A model generated the notes under the pieces. It had not been told where the DNA came from, did no database searches, and saw only the letters and a list, made by a program, of their open reading frames with translations. The position numbers were made by a program, and so were the translations under genes. From the NCBI RefSeq assembly GCF_025061645.1, contig NZ_JANYMP010000007.1, positions 292,383 to 356,382 of the forward strand: a DNA stretch of 64,000 bases, in the 5' to 3' direction. The DNA comes from Umezawaea endophytica (GTDB lineage Bacteria; Actinomycetota; Actinomycetes; Mycobacteriales; Pseudonocardiaceae). Position 1 is the first letter of the stretch, and each line of letters starts with the position of its first letter. Shown here one piece after another: positions 15,546 through 24,580 of this stretch.

Positions 15546-15832
15546 GCTCTCCACACGCGAGACGATGGAGAACGCCAGGACAGTCATCGCAGGCGCCTCC
15601 CTGCTCAACACCTTCATCGGGCTGGTCCTGGACATCGCGGGCTGAGTCGGTTCCGCAACCGCGCCAAGAGACGTTCGGCGCTCTGGACCACATGGCCGAA
15701 TTGGTGGGTTGTACGACGTTGTCGTGGTGCTCATCCACTGCCACTGTCGATGGCAGCGGATTCGACGCGCCGCTCGCGCGGACGTCATCCGCCCGGCTAC
15801 TCCATCACCGGTGCAACCAAAGGGCTTCTCAC

Positions 15833-16459
15833 ATGCAGGTCGCGATCGTGCTCTACCCCGGATTCACCTCGTTGGATGTCATCGGACCTTATGAGGTCCT
15901 GGGCCGCCTTCCCGACACCGAGGTCGTCTTCGTCGCGGAACATCCGGGCCTCGTCGTCAACGACCTTCGGAGCCTGTCGATCAACGCCGTCGCGAGCTTC
16001 GACGAAGTACCGAATCCTGACGTGGTGGTCGTCGGAGGAGGTCCCGGTCAGATGGAGCAGATGACCAACGAGAACCTGCACGAATGGTTGCGAAAAGTCG
16101 ATCGGACTTCGACGTGGACGGCTTCAGCCTGCACGGGGTCCATGCTCCTCGCCGCCGCGGGACTCCTCGAAGGCCGCCAGGCGACGACCCATTGGGCCGG
16201 GCACGAAATCCTCGCCAAGCTCGGCGTGACACCTTCGAAGGAGCGGGTCGTCATCGACGGCCACTACGCGACCGCGGCGGGGGTTTCGGCGGGCATCGAC
16301 ATGGCACTGACCCTGGCAGGCCTGATCGCGGGCGACGACGTGGCCCAGACCATCCAGCTCATCATCGAATACGCGCCGGAACCGCCCTACCACGCCGGAT
16401 CCCCGGATTCCGCGCCCGCAGAAGTCGTCGAGAGGGCGATGAAGGAGATTTCCGCGTGA
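15833..16459 (+). CDS. DJ-1/PfpI family protein (isonitrile hydratase-like)
   Basis: A 208-residue single-domain DJ-1/PfpI protein. Seen: VAIVLYPGFTSLDVIGPYEV at the N-terminus, VVVGGGPGQ, and the nucleophile elbow TASACTGSMLLAAAG with its cysteine, followed by GRQATTHWAG. The pattern fits the ThiJ/isocyanide hydratase branch, which hydrates isonitriles or acts on glyoxals, rather than AraC-linked GlxA. ATG 15833 is the first residue of the conserved domain, with a weak AAAGGG upstream. It converges with a GlxA-type regulator whose DJ-1 domain is related; substrate unknown. Confidence 0.85.
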   Translation: MQVAIVLYPGFTSLDVIGPYEVLGRLPDTEVVFVAEHPGLVVNDLRSLSINAVASFDEVPNPDVVVVGGGPGQMEQMTNENLHEWLRKVDRTSTWTASACTGSMLLAAAGLLEGRQATTHWAGHEILAKLGVTPSKERVVIDGHYATAAGVSAGIDMALTLAGLIAGDDVAQTIQLIIEYAPEPPYHAGSPDSAPAEVVERAMKEISA

Positions 16460-16533
16460 TCGCGTGACATCAGCGTCGACCGCGGCGAGCCCGTGTGCGC
16501 TCGTTAGTCCGCGATGGCCGGAGACCCACGCTC

Positions 16534-17583
16534 TCATGGCCGTTCGAAGCCGTTCCCCCGATCGACAGGCACGCTCCCCTGCCCCCAGGTGTTCTCGCGT
16601 GGGTCGACCGAGGAGGGCGGTGTGGACGCGTACGTCCGGCGGTAGGCGTTCGGCGTGAGCCCGACGTGGGTGCGCAGATGTCTGCGCAGCAGCACCGGAT
16701 CGCCGAAGCCCGCCGCGCGGGCGATCTCGTCGACGCCGAGTCCGGTGGACTCCAGGAGCAAGCGGGCGTGGTCCACCCGGTGCTGGATCACCCACTGCTG
16801 CGGGGTCTGCCCCACCTCGGCCCGGAACCGTCGGGTCAGCGTGCGAACGCTCATGTGCGCGTGGCTCGCGAGGTCGGCGAGGGACAACGGCTCGGAGAGC
16901 CGCTCGAGCGCCCACTGGCGGGTCGCCGCGGTCGAGGCGTCGCCGTGCTCGGGCAGCGGGCGTTCGACGAACTGGGCCTGCCCGCCGTCGCGCCAGGGCG
17001 CCACCACGCACCGGCGCGCCGTGGCGTTGGCGATCGCCGCTCCGTGATCGCGTCGCACGACGTGCAGGCACAGGTCGATTCCCGCGGCGGCGCCCGCCGA
17101 GGTCAGGATGCGGCCGTTGTCGACGAACAGCACGCTCTTGTTCACGTCGACGAGCGGGAAGCGGCGGGCGAACTCCTCGCACAGCGCCCAGTGCGTCGTG
17201 GCGCTCTGCCCGTCGAGCATCCCGGTCGCGGCGAGCACGAACGCCGAGGTGCACAGGCTGATCACCCTGGTCGTCGGGGCGATGTCCGCCAGTGCGGCCG
17301 CGAGATCGTCGTCGAGTCCGCCCGGACCGGGCAGGTCGCGGTCGCGGTGGTCCTGCGTCGCGATGATGACGGTGTCCGCGGTGGCCAGTGCCGACCGGTC
17401 GTTGTGGACCTGGATGGTGAAGTCCTGGTTGGTGGTGACAGGTCCGCCGTCCAGGGAACAGGTCGACACCTCGTACAACGGCTCACCGGACGAGGAGGAG
17501 GCGTACCCGAACACCTGTCCGGGGATGCCGAGGTCGAACGGTTTGACCCCGTCCAGGGCGAGGACGACAACACGGTGAGACAT
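16534..17583 (-). CDS. GlxA family transcriptional regulator (DJ-1 + AraC HTH)
   Basis: A 349-residue regulator. Residues 1-180 are a DJ-1/PfpI ligand-binding domain (VVVLALDGVKPFDLGIPGQV; elbow SLCTSAFVLAATG, with cysteine; SATTHWA). Residues about 225-320 are an AraC double helix-turn-helix: LADLASHAHMSVRTLTRRFR and VDEIARAAGFGDPVLLRRHL, ending LTPNAYRRTY. A low-complexity tail follows. It is divergent from the NmrA-type gene at 17654, with 70 bases between them, and probably activates that gene in response to a small ligand. Confidence 0.92.
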   Translation of the reverse strand: MSHRVVVLALDGVKPFDLGIPGQVFGYASSSSGEPLYEVSTCSLDGGPVTTNQDFTIQVHNDRSALATADTVIIATQDHRDRDLPGPGGLDDDLAAALADIAPTTRVISLCTSAFVLAATGMLDGQSATTHWALCEEFARRFPLVDVNKSVLFVDNGRILTSAGAAAGIDLCLHVVRRDHGAAIANATARRCVVAPWRDGGQAQFVERPLPEHGDASTAATRQWALERLSEPLSLADLASHAHMSVRTLTRRFRAEVGQTPQQWVIQHRVDHARLLLESTGLGVDEIARAAGFGDPVLLRRHLRTHVGLTPNAYRRTYASTPPSSVDPRENTWGQGSVPVDRGNGFERP

Positions 17584-17600
17584 GGCCAGATCTTCATCCC

Positions 17601-17620
17601 CATTGTCTTTCTGGTCAATG
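17601..17620. promoter_or_regulatory. Inverted repeat in GlxA / NmrA divergent promoter
   Basis: CATTG (17601-17605) and CAATG (17616-17620) flank ten bases, centred in the 70-bp divergent gap. The arms are short, so the assignment as a regulator site is tentative. Confidence 0.3.
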
Positions 17621-17653
17621 TCGCCAGATGTCCATGATCACCAGGATGAGCGC

Positions 17654-18682
17654 ATGGAACCAGATCCGACCATGAGCAGCGTTCTTGTCATCGGAGGCAC
17701 CGGGGCGATGGGCAGCAGGGTCGTGCTCCGCCTGCTGGAAGCCACCTCCGACGACGTCCTCGTCCTCACCCGCGACCCCGACTCCGCGCGGGCCACCCAC
17801 CTGCTCGATCTTGGCGGTGGTCGCGTTCGAGCAGTCCGCGGCGACGTCAACGACATCGCCGACGTGCGGAAAGCCATGGAATCGGTCGCCAAGGTCTTCT
17901 GCAACACCGATTTCTTCTCCAGCGGCTCCGTGACGGGCGAGTTCGACCAGGGTGTCGCGATCCTCGACGCGGCACGCGCGGCGAAGGTCGACCGCTTCGT
18001 CTGGTCCTCTTTGGACTACGCAGCGATGATCACCGGTGGACGGGTGCCGGTGCCGCACTACGACAGCAAGGGTGCGGTCGCGGCGCACATCGGCCTGCGA
18101 CGGTCCGATGAGATGATGCGCAAGGAGGACGACGGGTGGTACTCGCGGCACGTCGCGGTGCTGACGACCGCTCCCTACTTCGAGAACTTCCAGACGCGCC
18201 TCGTTCCGCAGCCCGGCAGGCTGCCCGACGGCCGCGAGGGGGTGCTGTTCCACATCCCTCTCGGTAGTGGCAGGTACCCCCTGATCGGCCTCGACGACAT
18301 CGCCTGGTTCTCCGTCCACGTCCTCGACCAGTGGGAGAGCAGGGAATCACCGGACCTCGCGGTGGCAGCAGACAGCCTGACCGGTGATCAGATCGCCGAC
18401 ACGTTCGAACGGGTCACCGGGATACCAGCGGCCTACATCCCGGTTCCGCTCGACGCGGTGCGCTCGACCATCCCCGACTTCGGACACGACTTCGCCGCCA
18501 TGTTCGAGTTCTTCCAAACGCGCGACGTCGTCGGATCGGACAGGGACGTGCCGCTGCTGCGGCGCACGCACCCAGGGCTCCTGAGCTTCGAGGACTGGTT
18601 GCGGTCCTCGGGCTGGGACGGCACCGAGCAGGACGTCCAGCAGGTCCCCGTCCTCCGAGAAGCGCGGCCCATGACCGAGTGA
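17654..18682 (+). CDS. NmrA-like NAD(P)-binding protein
   Basis: A 342-residue atypical SDR of the NmrA/HSCARG group. Seen: VLVIGGTGAMGSRVVLRLLE (GxxGxxG nucleotide motif), VLTRDP, VRGDVNDIADVRKAM, and FVWSSLDYAAMITGG. The usual YxxxK is replaced by HYDSKGAV, so a tyrosine-lysine pair remains. Members act as NADP(H) sensors or reductases of quinones and carbonyls. Start ATG 17654 has AGGATG nearby; ATG 17672 is an alternative. It is divergent from GlxA, its likely regulator. Confidence 0.85.
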   Translation: MEPDPTMSSVLVIGGTGAMGSRVVLRLLEATSDDVLVLTRDPDSARATHLLDLGGGRVRAVRGDVNDIADVRKAMESVAKVFCNTDFFSSGSVTGEFDQGVAILDAARAAKVDRFVWSSLDYAAMITGGRVPVPHYDSKGAVAAHIGLRRSDEMMRKEDDGWYSRHVAVLTTAPYFENFQTRLVPQPGRLPDGREGVLFHIPLGSGRYPLIGLDDIAWFSVHVLDQWESRESPDLAVAADSLTGDQIADTFERVTGIPAAYIPVPLDAVRSTIPDFGHDFAAMFEFFQTRDVVGSDRDVPLLRRTHPGLLSFEDWLRSSGWDGTEQDVQQVPVLREARPMTE

Positions 18683-18696
18683 TCGGGACGGTGTCC

Positions 18697-19143
18697 TCAC
18701 TGTTCGAGGGCCGAGGCAACGGCGCTCACCGCGACCCAGCGGCGGAGCAGCGACCCTGGTGTGTCCAGAGCGGTGGGCAACCCCCCGAGCCACAGGGTGT
18801 CGCAGATCAGGTACTGGTTCGGATCCTCCTCGAACAGGCGAGTCAGCACGGCGTGCAGGTCGGCCACGGGATCGACGAACCGGGAAATCCAGTCGTTGTT
18901 GGACTTCTCCGGTCCACGGACGAGTTTCACCCATCCGCTGGCCTCGTCGAAGACGAGGGTGTCCGATGCGGTCGAGTCGTAGGCCGACACGAATGTGAGC
19001 CCGGCGTTCTCCACGTCCGCCCGGAACCGACCACTGGTGACGACCGTGATCCGGTGACCGCGCGCGGCGAGGCTGCCTGCGAGACGCAGCAACGGCGACA
19101 GCCCTCCAGGGGCTGCGGGAGCGGCGATGATGATCTTTGCCAT
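18697..19143 (-). pseudogene. Truncated GT1-type glycosyltransferase (N-terminal third)
   Basis: A 148-residue frame beginning MAKIIIAAPAAPGGLSPLLR, then LAGSLAARGHRITVVTSGRF. This is the acceptor-domain start of a UDP-glycosyltransferase of the MGT/flavonoid type, and ICDTLWLGGLPTALDTPG corresponds to the segment near residue 120 of that family. Family members are about 400 residues, but this one stops at 148 with the whole nucleotide-sugar domain missing. It therefore cannot transfer sugar by itself. It is distinct from the intact enzyme at 35546-36727. Most likely a broken gene. Confidence 0.6.
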
Positions 19144-19183
19144 GACAGTCCTTGAAGGCCGAGTCGTCAGTGGGGGTGTCCGC

Positions 19184-19241
19184 TGAAGCCCTTGGTCCGA
19201 CCTTCTTCCGTTGTGCGAAGGGTGATCGACCAAGGGCTTCA
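19184..19241. promoter_or_regulatory. 14-bp inverted repeat upstream of truncated glycosyltransferase
   Basis: TGAAGCCCTTGGTC (19184-19197) and GACCAAGGGCTTCA (19228-19241) match perfectly across 30 bases. It lies between the carotenoid oxygenase stop and the glycosyltransferase start, both on the minus strand. It could be a repressor operator or a long-loop terminator. Confidence 0.5.
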
Positions 19242-19268
19242 TCCGCCGGAAACGGGTCCGGCCGCGAG

Positions 19269-20633
19269 CTAGTCCTGGATCCAGTTGCCGTGGAAGCCCA
19301 GGGGCACCCGGCGAGGGAGGTGGACGGTGGCGACGGGGCCCGCGGAGACGTTGTCGGCCGCGAGGACGACGAGGGCCGCGGCGTCGGCCGACTTGTGGGT
19401 GGTGATGGACAGGAGCCAGCCGTCGTCTTCGCGGGTGGCTCCCGCGGCTGGGACGAACTCGGCTTCGCCGGGGAGCCAGGACGGGTCGAGGAGCCACTGG
19501 TCGCGCGTGTCGTTGGCGGTGTCGTACTTGATGATCGCGGGCTTGTTGTTCTCATCCACCAGCAGTGGGGCGGTGACCGCGTAGACCAGGTCGCTGGTGA
19601 GGCCGGTGCGGTTGTCGTTGATGGTCGGGAACTCGATGTCGAGGTCGTCGACCGCGCCCTCGCTCACCGTTCCCGTCGCGACGTCGAGCGTCCAGCGGTA
19701 GAGGTTGGCGCCCGAGCCGGTCATCGCCAGGGATCGCGAGGGTTCACCGCCGAGGCCGGTCCAGATCCGGTCGAACGTGGAGGGCGTGTAGCGGACGCCC
19801 TCGACCACGATCCGGCCCGGCGTGGTCTCCTTCGCGTTGGCCACGTGGAAGGCGTAGCCCGGTTCGACGTCGATCCACTTCACGTCCGCGTCGCGGCCGT
19901 CGCGAGGCATGATCCCGATCCGGGCGCCGTACTCGTCCGACCAGCGGAACGGCATGCCCGGCCGGGTGCGGAGGTCCGGGTCGAAGACGACAGGCAGGTC
20001 GAGCCAGACGACGTGGTTCCTGGTGATCGCGAAGTCGTGCATCATCGTCGGGCCCGGCACGGTGATCTCGGTGCTCCGCACGAGATCACCGGCTGCCGTG
20101 ACGTGGTGGAACGTGAGGAACGGCGGTCGAAGACCAACGCCGAAGAGGTACAGGTCACCGGTGAGCGGGTCGACCTTCGGGTGCGCGGTCATCGCGGTGC
20201 GCAGTTTCCCGCCGAAGTCCACGGGGCCGACGGTGTCGAGGTCCGCGGTGACCTCCCACGGGAGGCCGTTCTCCACCAGGGAAAGGATCTTCCCGGCGTG
20301 GTGCAGGACGCTGGTGTTCGACGTGGTGCACGTCAGCGCGCTCAGCCGGTCGGTGTGGTCGGGCCGCACGCCGTCCATCAGCGGCGTGTGCACCCACCGG
20401 TTGCGGTACCACTTCGCCCGGCCGTCGACGAGGCGAACGCCGTGCAGCATGCCCTGCCCGAGGAAGTTGTGGCCGGGGTCCGTTCCCGGCAGCGGGTTGG
20501 GGCCGTTGCGGAGGTAGCGTCCGGCCAACTCGTCGGGCAGTCGCCCGGTCACCTCCAGGTCGAGGGCCTCCACCTCGTCCGGGACGGGGGCGAACTCATC
20601 GCTGAAGTAGGCGGGCGCGACATCGGCTGTCAT
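19269..20633 (-). CDS. Carotenoid oxygenase (RPE65/apocarotenoid cleavage family)
   Basis: A 454-residue iron(II) seven-bladed propeller dioxygenase that splits carotenoid or stilbene double bonds. The four iron-ligand histidines can be placed: TAHPKVD, TMMHDFAI, YAFHVANA and, at the extreme C-terminus, LGFHGNWIQD. Further family marks are YLRNGPNPL, GQGMLHGVRL and SNTSVLHHAGKILSLVE. Start ATG 20633 follows AAGGAG on the minus strand. It is divergent from a TetR regulator and near a CrtI-like oxidoreductase, so local carotenoid metabolism is plausible. No phytoene synthase or GGPP synthase is in the window. Confidence 0.93.
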   Translation of the reverse strand: MTADVAPAYFSDEFAPVPDEVEALDLEVTGRLPDELAGRYLRNGPNPLPGTDPGHNFLGQGMLHGVRLVDGRAKWYRNRWVHTPLMDGVRPDHTDRLSALTCTTSNTSVLHHAGKILSLVENGLPWEVTADLDTVGPVDFGGKLRTAMTAHPKVDPLTGDLYLFGVGLRPPFLTFHHVTAAGDLVRSTEITVPGPTMMHDFAITRNHVVWLDLPVVFDPDLRTRPGMPFRWSDEYGARIGIMPRDGRDADVKWIDVEPGYAFHVANAKETTPGRIVVEGVRYTPSTFDRIWTGLGGEPSRSLAMTGSGANLYRWTLDVATGTVSEGAVDDLDIEFPTINDNRTGLTSDLVYAVTAPLLVDENNKPAIIKYDTANDTRDQWLLDPSWLPGEAEFVPAAGATREDDGWLLSITTHKSADAAALVVLAADNVSAGPVATVHLPRRVPLGFHGNWIQD

Positions 20634-20685
20634 TGTCGGAACTCCTTCTCGGATCAAGACGACCACTCGACCGTAGCACCCAACT

Positions 20686-20758
20686 AAACGCCCGTATAGA
20701 ACCTGTTTTCGGGCGGTTGTTCCTGGAGCTTTGCAGTTGGATGAAAACGCCCGTATAG
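20686..20758. promoter_or_regulatory. Direct repeat AAACGCCCGTATAG x2, divergent promoter
   Basis: AAACGCCCGTATAG occurs at 20686-20699 and again at 20745-20758, 59 bp apart, in the gap between the carotenoid oxygenase and TetR genes. A partly inverted version (GTTTTCGGGCGGTT, 20705-20718) lies between. Each direct copy ends in a TATAG that could be part of a -10 box. Probable TetR operators. Confidence 0.6.
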
Positions 20759-20766
20759 TTCGCGCG

Positions 20767-21393
20767 ATGAGCGGTCGGGACAAGCCACAGCGTCGACGCA
20801 ACAAGCCGGGTGAGGGTGGGCTGCTCCGGGAGGACGTCCTGGTCGCGGGGTTCGAGATCCTCCAGCAGGAAGGCGCCATCACGGCCGTGACGCTGCGCGC
20901 GGTCGCCGCGCGGGTAGGCATCACGGCCCCTTCGCTGTACGCGCATTTCCGCGATGTCACACACCTGCACAGCGAACTGCGCAACCGCGCTTTCGAGCAG
21001 TTGATCGAAGCCTGCGACGCGGCGGCGGCGGGTATTGCCGACCCGATCCTCGATCTGTTCGCGCGAGCCGAGAGAATAGTGACCTGGGGCGTCGAGTTCC
21101 CCGGTCGGCACCGGCTCATGTTCACCAGGATCGACAACGCGTCCGACGCCGCGGGCTACCGGTCGTTCGACGCGCTCGTCGCGACGATCAGGAGATGCGT
21201 TCGCGCCAGTGGGTCGGCCAGCACGGACCCGGCGGAAGACGGTGCCTACCTGCTCGCCGCGCTCAACGGCCTGGTGATGACCAGGACCACCATGACCGGG
21301 TTCCCATGGCCCGATTTGGGCCAGGCCGTCCGCGAGATCACGAGCCGGATCGTCCGAATTCCCGATGTTCCGCCACCTTCAGCGGACGGCTGA
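20767..21393 (+). CDS. TetR family transcriptional regulator
   Basis: A 208-residue TetR-type repressor. The DNA-binding domain reads LREDVLVAGFEILQQEG, then VTLRAVAARVGITAPSLYAH with the classical recognition-helix end (SLYAHF). The C-terminal domain contains a TetR_C_33-like region (FPGRHRLMFTRIDNA). Start ATG 20767 is preferred over 20731 because the extra residues lie inside the repeated operator. It is divergent from the carotenoid oxygenase gene, with a twin direct repeat between them, and probably represses both. Confidence 0.9.
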   Translation: MSGRDKPQRRRNKPGEGGLLREDVLVAGFEILQQEGAITAVTLRAVAARVGITAPSLYAHFRDVTHLHSELRNRAFEQLIEACDAAAAGIADPILDLFARAERIVTWGVEFPGRHRLMFTRIDNASDAAGYRSFDALVATIRRCVRASGSASTDPAEDGAYLLAALNGLVMTRTTMTGFPWPDLGQAVREITSRIVRIPDVPPPSADG

Positions 21394-21433
21394 CCCCCAG
21401 GAGGGGCACCACAACACCCTGGTTTCCCAGCGG

Positions 21434-23155
21434 TCAGGCCGAGGTGTCCACTTCGGACAGATCAGGTGCCCGGCGTTCGGGGCGCGGTCGCCGTGGTTTG
21501 GCGGCCGCGAGCGGATCCCAGTCGACGGGAACCGCGGGAACGGAGCCCGCCGGGACCAGGGGCCTGCCCGCGCGGAACTCCGAGAGCAGGTCGCGGCCGA
21601 GGACCGCCCCCGCGGCGGCGACCCCGGAAAGGAGCACACCCTCGGTCGACGGGCCGGAACGGCAACTGGCGCCTGCCAGGAAGAGCCCGTCGACGTGCGT
21701 CCTCGCGTCAGGTCGGAGGAATCCGCTCTGCCGCGTGTTCCACTCGATCCCGTAGGACGACCCCTCGCTGGACTGGGTGTAGCGCTCCTGGGTCATGGGC
21801 GTCGCGGCCTCGCGGTGTGTGATGGCGCCCTCGAGTTCGGGGAGCACGTCCGTCGCCCGCTCGATCATCACGTCGGTCAGGGCCTCCTTGACGAACCGGT
21901 AGGTCGGGTTCCTGGAGTACTCGTGGTCGCGCCGGTCGGCGGGAGCGGTGTCCCAGAGCCGGTAGTCCAGCCTGACCGGGAACATCACCTCGAGCGAACT
22001 CGACCCGGCGGGCGCGTAGCGGGTGTTCGTCGGGTCCTTCAGGTTCGAGCAGTGGACGTAGGCCGGGAGGACCGGTCGGACCCGGTCGATCCACGCCTCG
22101 GCGTTCTCGCCGTCCCGGTACCGCAGCAGTTCCTCGATGTCGGCGAAGCTTGCCCAGGTGGGCATCGAGAAGTGGTCGCGGTTCGGGTACAGGGCGGGGA
22201 GGTCGACCTCCGCTCCGAGGAAGGCGTTGAAGAACGGAGTCGCCATGCGGTAGTTCGCGACGCGGCGGGCGTGTTCCGGTTCCCTGGCCGCCGCGGGGAT
22301 CAGGGACGCGTAGGTCTTCTTGATGTCGGCGGTGCACACGACGGAGTCCGCGGCGTAGGTCGCGCCACCTCGGAGGCGGACCCCGGTCGCGCGCCCGTTC
22401 TCGACCAGGATCTCCTCGGCGAACGCCCCGGTGACCACCTCGCCGCCGAACTGCTCGACGACCCGCGCCAGGTTCGCCGAGAACACCTGCCCACCGCCGT
22501 GCGGGAACCAGGACCCGCCGGAGATGAAGACGTTCCAGAAGGTGGCGAACCCGGCGAACGGGAGCCGGTCGGGAGGGCAGTTCATGCTGCCGCCGGGAGA
22601 CAGCGAGAGCAGCACCCGCAACCGGTCGCTCAGACCGTGCAGGTCCATGACCTCGGTGGTGGACAACGTGGCGAGCCGCGCGTGGTGCCCGAGCCTGCCG
22701 GCGATGGCGGCCACGTCGGCCGCGGGAACCCGGTCCAGGGCGCTGCCGACCTCGCGCACGACCTTCAGGAAGCGTTCGAGGGCACGGCGTTCCCGCGGGA
22801 ACAGCGCGGTGAGGCGGTGGGTGAACTCGTCCCAGTCCGCGGGTGCGTCGAAGACGAGGTCGGGGAACACGTAGCGCTCGTACCCCGTGCGGTCCATGGG
22901 TTCGAAGGTGATGTGCTCGCCGAGCCCGAGACCGCGGAGCACCGTGGGGATGTCACCGTTCGGTCCGCAGTCGGGGAGGTGGTGCACGCCGACCTGCCAC
23001 TCCCACCGGCCCTTGCGGCGGAACACGTGCGTGCTCCCACCGAGCACGGAGTACTGCTCGAGCACCACGACCCGTCGACCGGCCGCCGCGAGCGCGGCGG
23101 CACCGGCCAATCCCGCGAGTCCTCCGCCGATGACGGCGGTGTCGTACTTCCTCAC
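21434..23155 (-). CDS. CrtI-like phytoene desaturase / carotenoid isomerase family oxidoreductase
   Basis: A 573-residue FAD-dependent amine-oxidase-fold protein. The N-terminal dinucleotide motif reads DTAVIGGGLAGLAGAAALAA, followed by VVVLEQYSVLGGSTHVF. Middle motifs (SWFPHGGGQVFSANLARVVE; VRLRGGATYAADSVVCTADI) and the C-terminal flavin motif DGLFLAGASCRSGPSTEGVL match the CrtI/CrtISO/retinol saturase group. Start GTG 23155 has AAAGG upstream. The proline/arginine-rich last 40 residues are not conserved. It lies next to the TetR-carotenoid oxygenase pair but on its own transcript. It could desaturate or isomerise a polyene; the substrate is unknown. Confidence 0.88.
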   Translation of the reverse strand: MRKYDTAVIGGGLAGLAGAAALAAAGRRVVVLEQYSVLGGSTHVFRRKGRWEWQVGVHHLPDCGPNGDIPTVLRGLGLGEHITFEPMDRTGYERYVFPDLVFDAPADWDEFTHRLTALFPRERRALERFLKVVREVGSALDRVPAADVAAIAGRLGHHARLATLSTTEVMDLHGLSDRLRVLLSLSPGGSMNCPPDRLPFAGFATFWNVFISGGSWFPHGGGQVFSANLARVVEQFGGEVVTGAFAEEILVENGRATGVRLRGGATYAADSVVCTADIKKTYASLIPAAAREPEHARRVANYRMATPFFNAFLGAEVDLPALYPNRDHFSMPTWASFADIEELLRYRDGENAEAWIDRVRPVLPAYVHCSNLKDPTNTRYAPAGSSSLEVMFPVRLDYRLWDTAPADRRDHEYSRNPTYRFVKEALTDVMIERATDVLPELEGAITHREAATPMTQERYTQSSEGSSYGIEWNTRQSGFLRPDARTHVDGLFLAGASCRSGPSTEGVLLSGVAAAGAVLGRDLLSEFRAGRPLVPAGSVPAVPVDWDPLAAAKPRRPRPERRAPDLSEVDTSA

Positions 23156-23408
23156 TGTTCGCCTTTCGTGTCGTGCGTCGACCACGTGGGCACGGCAGCG
23201 CTCATCGGCGTTGCATTCGGGGTATTGCCCAGGGGGCGAGCCGGTTTGTCATGAATTCGCCACGATCACGTTCTCGGGGTTCGCGTGTCCCCTGTCCGGC
23301 AGTCTATGGACGCTGGCACCTCACGCCGTTGAACCGCGATGCCATCAGGATGGAACATCCGCGCCATGCACCGCTTCGACCTGGCAACGACCGCAAGGTG
23401 AATGAACC

Positions 23409-24410
23409 GTGATGAACAGCACCGGAGAACAGGGGGACGGGGTTCGCGGGATGTTCTCCCTCGACTCCACCGTCCCCGAGACCGCGTCCCGCGGATTCGC
23501 CGCCTTCCGACGCGAGTGGGAGGCGCAGTTCGGCGGACGTTTCCGCATGCCCGCTTTCAGCCCGGCCACGACCGGCGACTTCCGGGTCAAGAGCCGCGGC
23601 ACCAAGATGAGCGACGTCGCGATCATCGCTCTCCACGGCGTGTCGGCCGTCCAGGCGGCGGGCTACTCCCACTGCGTCGAGGACCTGGTGCGGATGCACG
23701 TGGTGCGGCGAGGGGCGTTGACGCTGGGCGAGATACACGATCGCGGTGAACGCACGGTGTCGGCCGGGCAATTCCTCCTGCGGCCCTTCAAACTCGCGCC
23801 GCGCTACGAGATCGCGCGGCACACCACGGTGAAGTTCCTCTTCCTGCCCTCCGCGATGCTCGCGCCACTGCTCAGGGACCGGATCATCACCGGGCCGACG
23901 GACTCCGCCGAGATGCGCCTGCTGCTGGCCCACACGAACATGGTCCAGGCGACGGTGTCCGACCTCGGCCCTGCCGGTGTGCGGATCGCCCGCGACACCG
24001 TGATCGAACTGGTCAAGGCGGTGGCCCTGCGCAGGTTCGACGACGTGGAACCCCTGCTGGCGCCCGCTCTCGCCCAGGCCGCGAAGGACCTCGCGGACAC
24101 CTGCCTCACCGAGCCCGACCTGTCCATGACGATGCTGGCACGGGAGCTCGCCGTCTCCGTTCGCACCCTGCAACGGGCTTTCGCCGCGACCGGCGAATCG
24201 GTGACCGCCTACATCCGCCGTCGGCGACTGGAGGAGGCCCGGCTCGCCCTCACGGCCCCGTCCGGCTCGCTCGGCATCTCCGAACTTGCCGCACGCTGGC
24301 AGTTCGCCGACAGCAGCCACTTCATCCGGACGTTCAAGAAGCAGTACGGCCTGACCCCCACCGACTACGCCCGCTCGACCGGGCCGGGGGCCCACCGACG
24401 CGACGCGTGA
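23409..24410 (+). CDS. AraC family transcriptional regulator
   Basis: A 333-residue activator with an N-terminal sensory domain (MFSLDSTVPETASRGFAAFR, related to AraC_binding_2) and a C-terminal AraC HTH pair. These read MTMLARELAVSVRTLQRAFA and LGISELAARWQFADSSHFIR, ending TFKKQYGLTPTDYAR, all well conserved. GTG 23409 has AAGG ten bases before it; ATG 23412 is equally possible. It is divergent from the CrtI-like gene (253-bp gap) and 170 bp upstream of a secreted hydrolase, either of which could be its target. Confidence 0.88.
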   Translation: MMNSTGEQGDGVRGMFSLDSTVPETASRGFAAFRREWEAQFGGRFRMPAFSPATTGDFRVKSRGTKMSDVAIIALHGVSAVQAAGYSHCVEDLVRMHVVRRGALTLGEIHDRGERTVSAGQFLLRPFKLAPRYEIARHTTVKFLFLPSAMLAPLLRDRIITGPTDSAEMRLLLAHTNMVQATVSDLGPAGVRIARDTVIELVKAVALRRFDDVEPLLAPALAQAAKDLADTCLTEPDLSMTMLARELAVSVRTLQRAFAATGESVTAYIRRRRLEEARLALTAPSGSLGISELAARWQFADSSHFIRTFKKQYGLTPTDYARSTGPGAHRRDA

Positions 24411-24580
24411 TCTTGAAGCTTGACAATCGCACTTCCCGCACCACAAACTCACACTGTCCAGATCGAGATCACCAACGAGCGGGTTCTGGACCAACGCTCG
24501 TCCTCGACAGGTTCACACCTCGCGTGGCATGGCTCCCACCGCCACGAACGAAACGTTCGGGCAGACCCGAAAGGGATTCG

